Shown here: positions 1 to 9,234 of the stretch, one piece after another
How positions within the stretch are numbered: the stretch's first letter is position 1
How the letters are laid out: every line of letters starts with the position of its first letter
Notes under the pieces: generated by a model
What the model was told of the DNA's origin: nothing
Seen by the model: the letters and a program-made list of their open reading frames with translations, nothing else
The model's database searches: none
Made by a program: the position numbers and the translations under genes
Source: Actinomycetes bacterium
GTDB taxonomy: Bacteria > Actinomycetota > Acidimicrobiia > Acidimicrobiales > Poriferisodalaceae
Direction of reading: 5' to 3'
Length of the DNA: 57,320 bases
NCBI GenBank assembly: GCA_024228575.1
Contig: JAAETH010000030.1
Location: forward strand, 1 to 57,320

Positions 1-896
1 CGCATGTTCTCGCGCGCCGCAACAAACGAGGAACTGATGAGCATTCCGATCCCGAACATGCCCACCAACAGGGCAGCAGAACCGCCCTCGCGCCCGTAGA
101 CCTGGTCGACGACGCGAGGCATCGACGTCTGCATCACGCTGAACGACACTCCGAGGATCAACGCCACCAGCAGCAGAGACCTGATGGGCTCGGTTCCAAA
201 GCCATACCGCGCCCCGCTCTTCATGTCGCCCCACAAACCCGACGACGCCAGGACATGTCCGGCCGCGGGCGGCATCGTGACGCGCAGCATCAACACTCCG
301 GCAATGACTGCGGCACACCCCGCCGCGATGAATGCCTGACCGACACCAAGAACATCGACGACCAAACCAGCGCCCACCAGGGACACGAACTGGGCGGCAT
401 TGCCCCCACCATTTTGCAGAGCGACGGCGTTCATCAGCCGGTCGCGCTCAACGAGGTCTGGAACAACCGCGCTGACCGTCGGAGCCACCCACGACGTCGA
501 CGATCCGAGAACGAGGGCGACCAGCGCTACCCAACGAGGTGTCACGTCGCCCACCGCCACCCACGATCCAAACGCCACGAGAACGACGCCGGACGTGACC
601 GTCCATGTGACGTAGAGGCGGCGACGATCGGCGCGATCGCTGATCGCCCCGGCCGGCACCGACACCAGCAGAGCGGGCAAGCCGAACGCCATGAGCACCA
701 GCCCTTCGGCCGACGACCAATCGGTCAGCTCGACGATGAGCCACGGGAACAGGAACCGCATGGTTCCGAACACACCCGAATAGAAGAGTTGGGCTCCGAA
801 GTACCGGCGGAAGTTGACATTGCGCCATAGATCGACGAGGGGACCAACCCGGGCCGATGAAGCCGCAGTTGGCTCGCCCGCGCTCGAACCCGACAT
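1..896 (-). CDS. MFS transporter, N-terminal part (runs off left edge)
   Basis: Major facilitator superfamily exporter of the EntS-like MFS_3 type, in the cytoplasmic membrane. The visible 298 residues start at an ATG preceded by AGGAGG. They read through alternating hydrophobic helices and contain the typical loop after TM2 (PAGAISDRADRRRLYV), which matches the MFS motif between TM2 and TM3. The opening WRNVNFRRYFGAQLFYSGVFG is typical of these exporters. Near the window edge a helix reads LLVGMFGIGMLISSSFVAAR. The gene continues past base 1 and its C-terminal half is not seen. Substrate is unknown; efflux of a small molecule or drug is the family norm. Downstream of the hydratase/kinase pair on the same strand, separated by a 64-base gap with an inverted repeat. 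Confidence 0.85.
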   Translation of the reverse strand, partial: MSGSSAGEPTAASSARVGPLVDLWRNVNFRRYFGAQLFYSGVFGTMRFLFPWLIVELTDWSSAEGLVLMAFGLPALLVSVPAGAISDRADRRRLYVTWTVTSGVVLVAFGSWVAVGDVTPRWVALVALVLGSSTSWVAPTVSAVVPDLVERDRLMNAVALQNGGGNAAQFVSLVGAGLVVDVLGVGQAFIAAGCAAVIAGVLMLRVTMPPAAGHVLASSGLWGDMKSGARYGFGTEPIRSLLLVALILGVSFSVMQTSMPRVVDQVYGREGGSAALLVGMFGIGMLISSSFVAARENM

Positions 897-912
897 GCAA
901 CCTCCTGACCGG

Positions 913-946
913 CTGAGGGTAGTAGCTCAACGCTCTCAACCCTCAG
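913..946 (-). terminator. inverted repeat between kinase and MFS genes
   Basis: An 8-base perfect inverted repeat (CTGAGGGT ... ACCCTCAG) with an 18-base loop lies between the stop of the APH-like kinase and the start of the MFS gene. There is no T-run after it, so it may be a weak terminator or an attenuator in the MFS leader. Seen directly; the function is inferred. Confidence 0.35.
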
Positions 947-960
947 TTCGCAGCCGCGGG

Positions 961-2025
961 TCAGACCAGGTCGAACGAACCGAGATCGAGAGCCATGGCG
1001 GCACTACGTTCTGCCATGGCGGCGAACATGGCGTTGCCGCGATCGGTTGCTACGACGATCTGGCTGGCGATGACCGACATCAACAAACCCGCAGGCGCGG
1101 ACCGCCGGTAGAGATCCCAGCACAGGTCCCAGTCGAAGCCGACACCGGCAGCGGTGAGCCCGGAGTGGTATCGCCTGACCACATCACCTTCGATCTCGCG
1201 GCGCAGATCGGGGGTGGGCCCAGTTCCCATGAAATAGGAGAGGTCGTTTGTGGGAGCTCCATGGCCGACGGTCTGCCAATCGACCACGGCCAAGCCGACC
1301 TCATCGTGAAACATCATATTGTCGAGCCGAAAGTCGCCGTGGGTCAGCACGAGGGGAACCGATTCGAGGTTGAGCCAGTCGATCATCTGGCGATCCAGCA
1401 CCCGAGCCACCTCGGCGTATTGCGGATCGATCATGGAACCGACCGATGACTCCCAGCCCGGAAGCAGCATCGAGTACAAACCCGAATGTTGCATCGCAGA
1501 TTCGTCGGTTCGACGACCGAGCCAATCGACGTCGTGAAGTGTGGGGTCGTCCCAGCGCGGAGCCTGCAGGCCGACGAGCTGGTCGATGACCATCTCGACC
1601 TCGGTCGTTGCACATCCGGCTATCTGGTCACCCTGTCGCCTTGGGGCCAGATCCTCGAGAATCAGCACGAAGGTGCCAGCCTGCGAATCACCATCGACGT
1701 GGTAACACCTCGGCGTTCGGATGTCGACCGTCGGCGCGATCTCGCGGTAGAAGTTCACTTCCTTCTCGTAGGCACCGGTTGCAACGCCCGTTGCCCGACT
1801 CGTCTCGTCATCGGATGGGAACTTCCCGACAACGGTGCCCAGCGGATGATCGGGCGCAGACCACTCGAGCACGAACCGGACGTTTTCGCCCATCTGACCC
1901 GAGCCGATCGGCGCGGCGGTCATCGAGACGAGCTCAGCACCTTCGGATGCCCCGGCAGTGTCGAGCACCGCTGCTAGCCACTCGATCGTGACGTCATTGC
2001 CGCTCGCCCGGAACGGGATACTCAC
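961..2025 (-). CDS. APH/EcKinase-like phosphotransferase
   Basis: Protein of 354 residues with the aminoglycoside-phosphotransferase/choline-kinase fold. Visible kinase elements are the beta-3 lysine region VVGKF (K68), a helix glutamate in EKEVNFYRE (E88), the catalytic loop HGDFRLDN (229-236) and the metal-binding VVDW (247-250). I chose the GTG at 2025 because it forms a GTGA overlap with the hydratase stop and has GGGAG six bases upstream; an in-frame GTG at 2046 is possible. Coupling to an enoyl-CoA hydratase suggests a small hydroxylated or acyl-CoA substrate rather than an antibiotic, by analogy with APH-like kinases that serve acyl-CoA dehydrogenases. Substrate unproven. Confidence 0.82.
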   Translation of the reverse strand: MSIPFRASGNDVTIEWLAAVLDTAGASEGAELVSMTAAPIGSGQMGENVRFVLEWSAPDHPLGTVVGKFPSDDETSRATGVATGAYEKEVNFYREIAPTVDIRTPRCYHVDGDSQAGTFVLILEDLAPRRQGDQIAGCATTEVEMVIDQLVGLQAPRWDDPTLHDVDWLGRRTDESAMQHSGLYSMLLPGWESSVGSMIDPQYAEVARVLDRQMIDWLNLESVPLVLTHGDFRLDNMMFHDEVGLAVVDWQTVGHGAPTNDLSYFMGTGPTPDLRREIEGDVVRRYHSGLTAAGVGFDWDLCWDLYRRSAPAGLLMSVIASQIVVATDRGNAMFAAMAERSAAMALDLGSFDLV

Positions 2026-2954
2026 GAGAACTCCCGCTCGTCCCACCAGGGGTAGAAGTCGGGCATGTCGGTGGCAGCCGACATCGTGAACTCGGCCTGT
2101 CGCTTCTCGAGGAACGAGACGACACCTTCCTTTGCGTCAGCACCCTGGCCCAACGAGCGGATGGCCCGAGAATCGATCTTGTGTGCCTCCATCGGATGGT
2201 CGGCACCCAGCAACTTCCACATCATGTGGCGGGTCATCGCGACCGAAACCGCCGACGTGTTGCGGGCGATCTCCGACGCGATCTCGCGAGCGGCCGGCAG
2301 AAGATCGTCGGGCTCGTGAACCGAGCGGACAAGCCCGCCGGCGAGGGCCTCTTCTGCGTCGAACACCCGACCAGAGAACGTCCACTCGAGGGCCTTGCTG
2401 AGGCCGACCACCCTCGTGAGGAACCACGAGGAGCACGCCTCGGGAACGATGCCTCGCCGTGCGAACACGAACCCGATCTTCGCCCTCGTCGACGCCATCC
2501 TGATGTCCATGGGGAGGGTCATCGTCACGCCGACGCCGACCGCTGGGCCGTTGATCGCGGCGATGAGCGGCTTGCGGCTCTCGAACAGCCGGAGGGTGAG
2601 ACGTCCACCTCCATCTCGCATCATCTCGAGATCGTCGGTTTCGCCGCCCGGTTCGATCCCGTCGGCGTTGCCCGGACGGTTGTCGTAGTCGAAGGTGTTC
2701 GCCCCTTCTGACAGATCGGCGCCGGCGCAGAACCCACGGCCGGCCCCTGTGATGATCACCGCCCTGACGTCGTCGTCGGCATCGGTTGTGTCGATGGCAT
2801 CGATCATCTCGGCCATCATCTTGGACGTGAAGGCGTTCAGCCTGTCAGGCCGATTCAGGGTGAGGGTCGCGATGTTGTCGTCAACTTCGAGGCTGATCGT
2901 CTCGTAGGCCACGGGCGCTCCGTTCGTCGGTTCGCACCATGGTGCCTCGCTCAT
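2022..2954 (-). CDS. enoyl-CoA hydratase/isomerase family protein
   Basis: Crotonase-superfamily enzyme of 310 residues, cytosolic, acting on acyl-CoA thioesters. The N-terminal strand VDDNIATLTLNRPDRLNAF is diagnostic. The oxyanion-hole regions GAGRGFCAGADL and NGPAVGVGVTMTL are present, followed by MASTRAKIGFVFARRGIVPE, which fits crotonase folds. An insertion rich in Asp/Gly (EGANTFDYDNRPGNADGIEP) separates the first oxyanion loop from the next helix, slightly enlarging the protein over the usual 260. It is the first gene of a two-gene unit, and its TGA overlaps the GTG of the kinase. Exact substrate unknown; fatty-acid, branched-chain or steroid side-chain catabolism are all possible. Confidence 0.88.
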   Translation of the reverse strand: MSEAPWCEPTNGAPVAYETISLEVDDNIATLTLNRPDRLNAFTSKMMAEMIDAIDTTDADDDVRAVIITGAGRGFCAGADLSEGANTFDYDNRPGNADGIEPGGETDDLEMMRDGGGRLTLRLFESRKPLIAAINGPAVGVGVTMTLPMDIRMASTRAKIGFVFARRGIVPEACSSWFLTRVVGLSKALEWTFSGRVFDAEEALAGGLVRSVHEPDDLLPAAREIASEIARNTSAVSVAMTRHMMWKLLGADHPMEAHKIDSRAIRSLGQGADAKEGVVSFLEKRQAEFTMSAATDMPDFYPWWDEREFS

Positions 2955-3028
2955 GGGCCCCTACGCCAAAGGCAAGGCACGGAACGCTATGTATTCCAGC
3001 TCGCAGAAGCGGGTGCCGAGGTGTTGGG

Positions 3029-3916
3029 TCAGACGTCGAGGAAGCGGCCGGCGGCGAAACCCGAGCCGATGGCGCCGAGCGCCAGAGCTATCAAGATGAC
3101 CAACATCGCCGTGCCCTGAAACTGGCCGGGCCTGATCTCGAGATCGCCGAAGATCGCGACGTCTTCCAGATTGGCCTGAACACCAGACATCCAAGATCGG
3201 GTACTGACCAGCAGTAGAACACCGAGCACACCCCCGACGAGCCCATTGATGAGGCCCTCGATGACAAACGGCAAGCGGATGAACGAGTTGGTGGCTCCAA
3301 CGAGTTTCTGGACCTCGATCTCGCGGCGGCGAGCGAACATGGCCACGCGGATCGAGTTGTAGATGAGCAGCACCGCGGCGAGCGACAGGAACGCCACCAG
3401 CAGCAGCAGCACACGGTTCATGGTGGTTCCGAGGTCGCGTAGCTGCCGGATGCTGTCCTGGGCGCTCACGACCTCGAACACACCGGGGCGAACCGAGAAC
3501 TGGGCGGCCAACGAAGCGATGACGTCGGCCGAGGCATCGCGGGGAACAATCCGATACGAGGGCGGCAAACTCTCGGGCTCGACCGTCTCTGCGAAATCTG
3601 GGAAGAACGCGACGAACTCGTCGTAGGCATCGGCCTTGCCGAAGTAGGAGAAGCGTTCGATGTCGGGGTGGTTGGCCAGCTCCTGGCCGATCGAGTCCGA
3701 CTGGACGCCGGTGATCTCGGGGTCGAGGAAGACGATGAACTCGACGCCGTCCTCCCAACGTTCTGTTGCGTTGTCGACGGCTTGACTGGCCAGCAACACT
3801 CCACCGACCAGCATGGCGGCGATGGCGACGGTGAGGATTGCCGCAAGTGTCAAGGTGATGTTGCGACGGATATTGATCGAGGTTTCGCGTAGGAAGTAGC
3901 CGAGTCGGGCTATCAC
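3029..3916 (-). CDS. ftsX: cell division protein FtsX
   Basis: Permease partner of FtsE. The complex sits at the division site and activates peptidoglycan hydrolases from the extracytoplasmic side. The 295 residues show the FtsX plan: a short cytoplasmic start ([18 protein letters not shown]), TM1 at about 22-45, an extracellular domain of about 120 residues, then three TMs around 170-190, 216-240 and 267-290. The loop [20 protein letters not shown] is the classic FtsX/MacB segment. The GTG start overlaps the ftsE stop as GTGA. It is the last gene of the secA-prfB-ftsE-ftsX block. The smpB or hydrolase gene often found next in actinobacteria is absent here; an enoyl-CoA hydratase gene follows instead. 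Confidence 0.95.
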   Translation of the reverse strand: MIARLGYFLRETSINIRRNITLTLAAILTVAIAAMLVGGVLLASQAVDNATERWEDGVEFIVFLDPEITGVQSDSIGQELANHPDIERFSYFGKADAYDEFVAFFPDFAETVEPESLPPSYRIVPRDASADVIASLAAQFSVRPGVFEVVSAQDSIRQLRDLGTTMNRVLLLLVAFLSLAAVLLIYNSIRVAMFARRREIEVQKLVGATNSFIRLPFVIEGLINGLVGGVLGVLLLVSTRSWMSGVQANLEDVAIFGDLEIRPGQFQGTAMLVILIALALGAIGSGFAAGRFLDV

Positions 3917-4608
3917 GAGTACACACCTTCGTTCTGGTCTCTGACGAGGCGCCCGCCATCGAGCTCGACTACCCGGCGCCTCATCTCGTCGACGATTCCA
4001 CGATCGTGGGTCGCCATGACGATGGTGGTGCCGGTCTTGTTGATGCGGTCGAGCAGCCGCATGATGCCCTGCGAGGTGACAGGGTCGAGGTTTCCCGTCG
4101 GCTCGTCAGCCAACAGGATCAGTGGTCGATTCACGAACGCCCTGGCGATGGACACACGTTGTTGTTCGCCACCGGAGAGTTCGTGAGGGAAGTTCTCCTC
4201 CTTGGTGGCCAGGCCGACGAGATCGAGGATGGCCGGCACCTGGGTCGCGACGACACTTCTCGGCCTCCCGATGACCTCGAGGGCAAAAGCGACGTTCTCG
4301 TAGACGTTCTTGCTTGCGAGCAGCTTGAAGTCCTGGAACACACTGCCGATGTTGCGCCGCAGGTATGGGACCTTCCAGGACGACAACTCGTTGACCTCCT
4401 TGCCGGCCACCCACACACGTCCGCCGTCGGGAACCTCTTGTTTGGTGACGAGCCGAAGAAGTGTCGATTTACCAGAACCGGAAGGACCGACGAGGAACAC
4501 GAACTCGCCCTTGGCGATGTCGAGGCTGACACCGTTGAGCGCGGCGGTGGGTGGCATGCTGCGACCACCAGGGTGATAGACCTTCGAGACGTTCTCGAGT
4601 CGGATCAT
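3913..4608 (-). CDS. ftsE: cell division ATP-binding protein FtsE
   Basis: ABC ATPase of 231 residues that powers FtsX. Walker [10 protein letters not shown] is at 41-49, the Q-loop FQDF at 91-94, the signature LSGGEQQRV at about 144-152, Walker B ILLADEP at about 164-170, and the H-loop ATHD follows. The start [15 protein letters not shown] matches FtsE N-termini. I chose the ATG at 4608, which makes an ATGA overlap with the prfB stop; a longer reading inside prfB is unlikely. Coupled on both sides (prfB upstream, ftsX downstream), so stoichiometry is probably set by translational coupling. Confidence 0.96.
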   Translation of the reverse strand: MIRLENVSKVYHPGGRSMPPTAALNGVSLDIAKGEFVFLVGPSGSGKSTLLRLVTKQEVPDGGRVWVAGKEVNELSSWKVPYLRRNIGSVFQDFKLLASKNVYENVAFALEVIGRPRSVVATQVPAILDLVGLATKEENFPHELSGGEQQRVSIARAFVNRPLILLADEPTGNLDPVTSQGIMRLLDRINKTGTTIVMATHDRGIVDEMRRRVVELDGGRLVRDQNEGVYS

Positions 4609-5720
4609 GTTTGTGCCGCCCCGTGCTCCTGATTCCAGCGCAACCACGCTTCCATGAACGCGTCGACGTCTCCGTCGAGCACTGAATCGGGATTGCCGAC
4701 TTCATGACCAGAACGCAGATCCTTGACCTGCTGGTAGGGCGCGAGAACGTATGAACGAATCTGGCTTCCCCATGCAACGTCGCGTTGTTCGCCTGCCAGA
4801 GCGTTCATCTCGGCCTCGCGCTCGTCGCGCTGACGAGCCGCAAGTTTGGCGGCGAGCATCTGCATCGCCCGATCCTTGTTCTGGTGCTGGCTTCGCTCGT
4901 TCTGACAGGCGACGACCACACCGGTCGGGAGGTGGGTGATGCGAACCGCCGAGTCGGTGACGTTGACGTGCTGGCCACCTGCACCCGACGAACGGTAGGT
5001 GTCGATGCGCAGGTCCTTCTCATCGATATCGACCTCGTCGGAGACCTCGTCGAAGAACGGCACGACCTTCAAGGCGCTGAAAGCCGTCTGCCTCCGAGCA
5101 TTTGCGTCGAACGGCGAGATACGTACGAGCCGGTGTACTCCGCGCTCGGCTTGCAGGTAGCCAAAGGCGTAGCGGCCTCTGACGATGAACGTCGCAGAGG
5201 AGATGCCTGCTTCCTGGCCTTCGGTGACCTCCTGGATCTCGATATCGAAACCCTTTTTGTCGGCCCAACGCAGGTACATGCGCAGCAACATCTCGGCCCA
5301 ATCCTGGGCATCGGTGCCTCCGGCACCGGAGTTGATGTCGCACACGGCGTCCTTGTCGTCGTGTTCGCCTGACAGCAGAGATCGCAATTCGACATCGTCG
5401 AAACGGCGCGACATGTCGGCGATCGCCTCGGAGATCTCTTCCTCGTGAGAATCATCGTCCTCGTCGAGAGCCAATTCGTGCAGGACCTCTGTGTTCTCGA
5501 GCTCGTCGGAGAGGTTCTCGAAGGTCTCGATGTCGCCCTGGAGCTCGCGCAGTTCGCTGGTGACCCTCCTGGCCTGATCGGGGTCGTCCCAGAGGTCTGG
5601 GCGCGACGCGTCGGCTTCGAGCTGAACCACACGATCGCGGGCGGGCACAATTCGCAGATATCCCTCGGCCTGCGAAAGCCGAGCGGTCAGCTCCTTGAAG
5701 GTGTCTGAGTAGTCTTTCAA
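4605..5720 (-). CDS. prfB: peptide chain release factor 2
   Basis: RF2 of 371 residues, which hydrolyses peptidyl-tRNA at UGA and UAA codons. The stop-codon tripeptide is SPF (202-204), diagnostic of RF2 rather than RF1. The catalytic GGQ is at 248-250 in [10 protein letters not shown], and the acidic N-terminal helical domain is present. The start is a TTG at 5720 that overlaps the secA TGA (TTGA), with a GGTGGGGG Shine-Dalgarno inside the last secA codons. The frame is continuous, so there is no programmed frameshift autoregulation of the E. coli type. Gene order secA-prfB-ftsE-ftsX is a common actinobacterial arrangement. Confidence 0.96.
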   Translation of the reverse strand: MKDYSDTFKELTARLSQAEGYLRIVPARDRVVQLEADASRPDLWDDPDQARRVTSELRELQGDIETFENLSDELENTEVLHELALDEDDDSHEEEISEAIADMSRRFDDVELRSLLSGEHDDKDAVCDINSGAGGTDAQDWAEMLLRMYLRWADKKGFDIEIQEVTEGQEAGISSATFIVRGRYAFGYLQAERGVHRLVRISPFDANARRQTAFSALKVVPFFDEVSDEVDIDEKDLRIDTYRSSGAGGQHVNVTDSAVRITHLPTGVVVACQNERSQHQNKDRAMQMLAAKLAARQRDEREAEMNALAGEQRDVAWGSQIRSYVLAPYQQVKDLRSGHEVGNPDSVLDGDVDAFMEAWLRWNQEHGAAQT

Positions 5721-8437
5721 CTGACCCCCACCTTGCCGTGGCACTGCTTGTATTTCCTGCCGCTGCCGCAATGGCAGGGATCGTTTCGGCCGATCTTCTC
5801 CTCGTCGGACTTGACGACCGGAGTGCGCGACTTGGCCTTGGACTCCTTCGGCGCGGTCGGCAAACCCCGAGCCGCAGCACCAGCCGCAGCGGCTGCTGCG
5901 GCTGCGCCATCTCCAGAGGGATCGGTCGGACCCGACTCCTGGACATCTGTCGCCTTTGGCGCCGGATCGTTGACCACAACCTGCACGTGCATTACGTACT
6001 TCACGAAGTCGCGAGAAATCGACTGCATCATCTCGCCGAACATCTCGAAACCCTCGCGCTGCCACTCAGTGAGCGGATCACGCTGGCCCATCGCCCGCAG
6101 GTTGATGCCCTCCTTGAGATAGTCCATCTCGTAGAGGTGTTCGCGCCAGCGCTGGTCGATGATGCGAAGCATGACCTGGCGTTCGACGTCTCGCATGGTG
6201 GTCTCGCCGAGCTCTGCTTCACGACGCTCGTAGTTCGTGGTGCCCTCGTCGAGGAGTATCTGTTCGATCTCGGACCTGCTGTCGACACCTACGAAGTTCT
6301 CGGCGGTGATCTCGGTGGGCCACATGGTGGCGACCTCGGTTGCCAGTGCACCGAGGTCCCACTCGTCCTCGAAATCGGCGACACAGTGGGTCGCGACCAT
6401 TGCCGTGACGGCAGATTCGAGGTACTCAAATCCCTCGGCGCGCAGGTCGGCGCCGTCGAGTATCTGGTCGCGGCGCGCATAGATGACCTTGCGCTGCTCG
6501 TTCATGACCTCGTCGTACTTGAGAACGTTCTTGCGGATCTCGGCATTGCGCTGCTCGACCGTGTTCTGCGCTCGCTCGATGGCGTTCGTGACCATCTTGG
6601 CCTCGATCGGCACGTCCTCATCGAGAGCCCTGTCCATGACCCAGCTCATCGCACCGGTGGCGAACAAGCGCATGAGCTCGTCCTCGAGCGAGATGTAGAA
6701 ACGGCTTTCGCCAGGGTCGCCCTGACGACCAGAACGACCACGCAACTGGTTGTCGATACGCCGCGAATCGTGGCGTTCGGTGCCCAGCACATAGAGCCCA
6801 CCCAGCTCGCGAACCTTCATACCCTCGGCTGAACACTGAGCCTCGAGGTCGGGGAGCAGCTCGGCCAGCCTGGTCTGGCCTTCCTCGGAATCGAGATCGA
6901 AGTTCTCGGCTCTGACCCTGGCCTCGGCCATCCCTTCGGGGTTACCTCCGAGATGGATGTCGACACCACGACCGGCCATGTTGGTTGCCACGGTGACAGC
7001 CTTCAGACGCCCCGCCTGGGTGACGACCTCTGCCTCACGAGCGTGCTGTTTGGCGTTGAGAACCTCGTGTTTGACACCGCGCTTGTCGAGTAGATCGGAC
7101 AACTGCTCGCTCTTCTCGACCGAGATCGTGCCCACCAGAACGGGCTGGCCGAGATCGACCCGGTCGACGATGTCGTCGACCACTGCGTTGAACTTGGCTG
7201 ACTCGCTCTTGAAGATGAGGTCGGCCTGGTCGGCGCGCTCGAGCGGCTTGTTCGTCGGAACCGGGACGACGTCGATGCCGTAGGTGTTGGCGAACTCGGC
7301 TGCCTCGGTGGTGGCCGTTCCGGTCATGCCGGCCAGCTTGTCGTAGAGACGGAAGTAGTTCTGAAGGGTGATCGTCGCGAGGGTCTGATTCTCTTCCTTG
7401 ATCTTGACGCCCTCCTTGGCCTCGACGGCCTGGTGCAGACCCTCGGACCAGCGCCGCCCGTCGAGGATGCGACCGGTGAACTCGTCGACGATCTTCACCT
7501 CGCCGTGCTGGATCACGTAGTCCTTGTCGCGGCGGTAGAGCTCCTTGGCCCGCAAGGCGGCATTCAGCTGGTGGACGAGGTTCGATGACACCTGGTCGTA
7601 CAGGTTGTCGACCCCGAGACGCTGCTCGACCTTCTCGATGCCCGGCTCGAGGACGGCGACATTGCGCTTCTCTTCGTCGACCTCGTAGTCGAGGTCGCGC
7701 GTCAGGTTCTTCACGACATCGGCGAAGGTGACGTACAACTTGGCTGCGTCGGAGAGTCGCCCCGAGATGATGAGGGGAGTCCTGGCTTCGTCGATGAGGA
7801 TCGAGTCGATCTCGTCGACGATGGCGTATGTGTGCCCGCGCTGGACCTGGGCTGCCCGATTCGGAGCCATGTTGTCGCGCAGGTAGTCGAAACCGAACTC
7901 GTTGTTCGTTCCATAGGTGATGTCGCAGGCGTACTGCTTGCGCTTGTGTTCCGCCGAGAAGTTGCCCGGAACCACAAGTCCGATGTCGAGCCCGAGGAAG
8001 CGGTGGACCTGGCCCATCCACTCGGCATCGCGACTGGCGAGATAGTCGTTGACGGTGATGACGTGAACACCGTTGCCGCCGAGGCCGTTGAGATACACCG
8101 GAAGGGTCGACACGAGGGTCTTGCCCTCTCCGGTCTTCATCTCGGCAACCCATCCGAAGTGCAGGGCGGCGCCACCCATCAGCTGCACCGGATAGTGGCG
8201 TTGACCCAGTACGCGCACAGCCGCTTCACGAGCGACCGCAAACGCCTCGATCAGGACGTCATCGAGCGAAGCGCCGTTGTCGAGCCTGTTTCGAAAGTCT
8301 GCTGTGCGGCTTGTGAGCGCGTCATCGGACAGGGACTGTATTTCGGGTTCGAGCGCGTCGATATCGGGGATGAGACCCCGAAGCGCGCGCTGCTTCTTTC
8401 CCTCGCCGGCGCGAAGGATCTTGGAGAAGATCGACAT
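5717..8437 (-). CDS. secA: preprotein translocase ATPase SecA
   Basis: Motor ATPase of the Sec translocon, 906 residues. It starts MSIFSKILRAGEGKKQ. Walker A is MKTGEGKT (100-107), the DEAD-type box appears as VDEIDSILIDEARTPLI, and the second RecA domain carries MAGRGVDIHLGG and the arginine motif QLRGRSGRQGDPG. The C-terminus has a linker with an alanine run and ends in a SEC-C zinc site, RNDPCHCGSGRKYKQCHG, which binds SecB or ribosomes. The ATG at 8437 is chosen; the frame is open further upstream but that part does not resemble SecA. The 200-base gap to hpf (8438-8637) holds only short hairpins such as GGGC TGTTCT GCCC and no recognised element. Confidence 0.97.
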   Translation of the reverse strand: MSIFSKILRAGEGKKQRALRGLIPDIDALEPEIQSLSDDALTSRTADFRNRLDNGASLDDVLIEAFAVAREAAVRVLGQRHYPVQLMGGAALHFGWVAEMKTGEGKTLVSTLPVYLNGLGGNGVHVITVNDYLASRDAEWMGQVHRFLGLDIGLVVPGNFSAEHKRKQYACDITYGTNNEFGFDYLRDNMAPNRAAQVQRGHTYAIVDEIDSILIDEARTPLIISGRLSDAAKLYVTFADVVKNLTRDLDYEVDEEKRNVAVLEPGIEKVEQRLGVDNLYDQVSSNLVHQLNAALRAKELYRRDKDYVIQHGEVKIVDEFTGRILDGRRWSEGLHQAVEAKEGVKIKEENQTLATITLQNYFRLYDKLAGMTGTATTEAAEFANTYGIDVVPVPTNKPLERADQADLIFKSESAKFNAVVDDIVDRVDLGQPVLVGTISVEKSEQLSDLLDKRGVKHEVLNAKQHAREAEVVTQAGRLKAVTVATNMAGRGVDIHLGGNPEGMAEARVRAENFDLDSEEGQTRLAELLPDLEAQCSAEGMKVRELGGLYVLGTERHDSRRIDNQLRGRSGRQGDPGESRFYISLEDELMRLFATGAMSWVMDRALDEDVPIEAKMVTNAIERAQNTVEQRNAEIRKNVLKYDEVMNEQRKVIYARRDQILDGADLRAEGFEYLESAVTAMVATHCVADFEDEWDLGALATEVATMWPTEITAENFVGVDSRSEIEQILLDEGTTNYERREAELGETTMRDVERQVMLRIIDQRWREHLYEMDYLKEGINLRAMGQRDPLTEWQREGFEMFGEMMQSISRDFVKYVMHVQVVVNDPAPKATDVQESGPTDPSGDGAAAAAAAAGAAARGLPTAPKESKAKSRTPVVKSDEEKIGRNDPCHCGSGRKYKQCHGKVGVS

Positions 8438-8637
8438 TGCCGCCAAGGGTACCGGTGTCGTCACGCGAAGACCGGGCGCCGAACGTGTTGTCCTGATTTC
8501 TCTGTGGGCGGGGCCCAGGAGGTGCTTGAGGACGCGCTCGTGAAGGCGGATCCAGATGATCGTCTTCCTGGCCTGGGCAGAACAGCCCAACCCTGGTCGT
8601 GGCGCTGCGGCCGAACCGCGAGATCGACGACTGCTGC

Positions 8638-9234
8638 TCAGCCCTCGTCGATGACCCCGAGGGAATGGTCGTCGCGCATGTAGACAACGGCACTGCGACC
8701 GGTCTCGGCGTTGCGGAACAAGAAGAACGAGTGGTCGAGAAGCTGCATACGTGTTGCGGCCGCTTCTGGGGTCATCTCCATGAGCTCGAACGACTTGCGC
8801 TTCGCGATCTCGGGAGCCACGAGCTCTGCGGCAGGGATATCCTCGAGAGGATCGTCTTCGACAGGTTCGCGCTCGACGACAGCCGACTTGGCCAACGGTC
8901 GATGATTGTCGTTGCGATGTGAGTTCGGCCGATGTCTCTTGACCACGCGGGTCTTGAGCTTGCGAAGCTGCTTCTCGAGTTTCACAACTGCGAGGTCGAC
9001 GGCCTGCATCTGATCGACGCCCGAGACCTTGCACCTGATGTGGTGTCCATGGCCTTCGAGGGTTGCCTCGAGCTGTTCACGCTCTGCTATTCGAGGATTT
9101 TTCTCCTCGCGGAACACGACCGCAGCACGATCCAGTCCTGACACGAACCGGTCGAGACTACCGATCTTCGATCTCACAGCGTCCTTGACATCGTCGTTGA
9201 CGTCGACGTTGCGTCCTGAGATCGTCACGTCCAC
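8638..9234 (-). CDS. hpf: long-form ribosome hibernation promoting factor
   Basis: Binds the 30S decoding region and dimerises ribosomes into inactive 100S particles in stasis. The 198 residues include an N-terminal RaiA/HPF fold (MDVTISGRNVDVNDDVKDAV, about 1-105), a basic/charged linker, and the C-terminal dimerisation domain (about 140-198) with IAKRKSFELMEMTPEAAATR and LDHSFFLFRNAETG, diagnostic of the long form. The GTG start at 9234 lies ten bases inside the 3' end of comF and uses a perfect GGAGG within comF. The comF-hpf-secA order is widely conserved in actinobacteria. Confidence 0.95.
   Translation of the reverse strand: MDVTISGRNVDVNDDVKDAVRSKIGSLDRFVSGLDRAAVVFREEKNPRIAEREQLEATLEGHGHHIRCKVSGVDQMQAVDLAVVKLEKQLRKLKTRVVKRHRPNSHRNDNHRPLAKSAVVEREPVEDDPLEDIPAAELVAPEIAKRKSFELMEMTPEAAATRMQLLDHSFFLFRNAETGRSAVVYMRDDHSLGVIDEG

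Noticed and set aside
4605-4610. RF2 programmed frameshift near the prfB start
   Set aside because: The prfB frame is continuous from the TTG at 5720; no internal UGA with a CUU-type slippery site was needed.
5738-6832. Plus-strand frame of 364 codons opposite secA
   Set aside because: Exact antisense shadow of SecA in a high-GC region; no domain pattern.
8438-9034. N-terminal extension of secA into the hpf region
   Set aside because: The frame is open but Arg/Pro/Ser-rich and unlike SecA; MSIFSKIL at 8437 is the family start.
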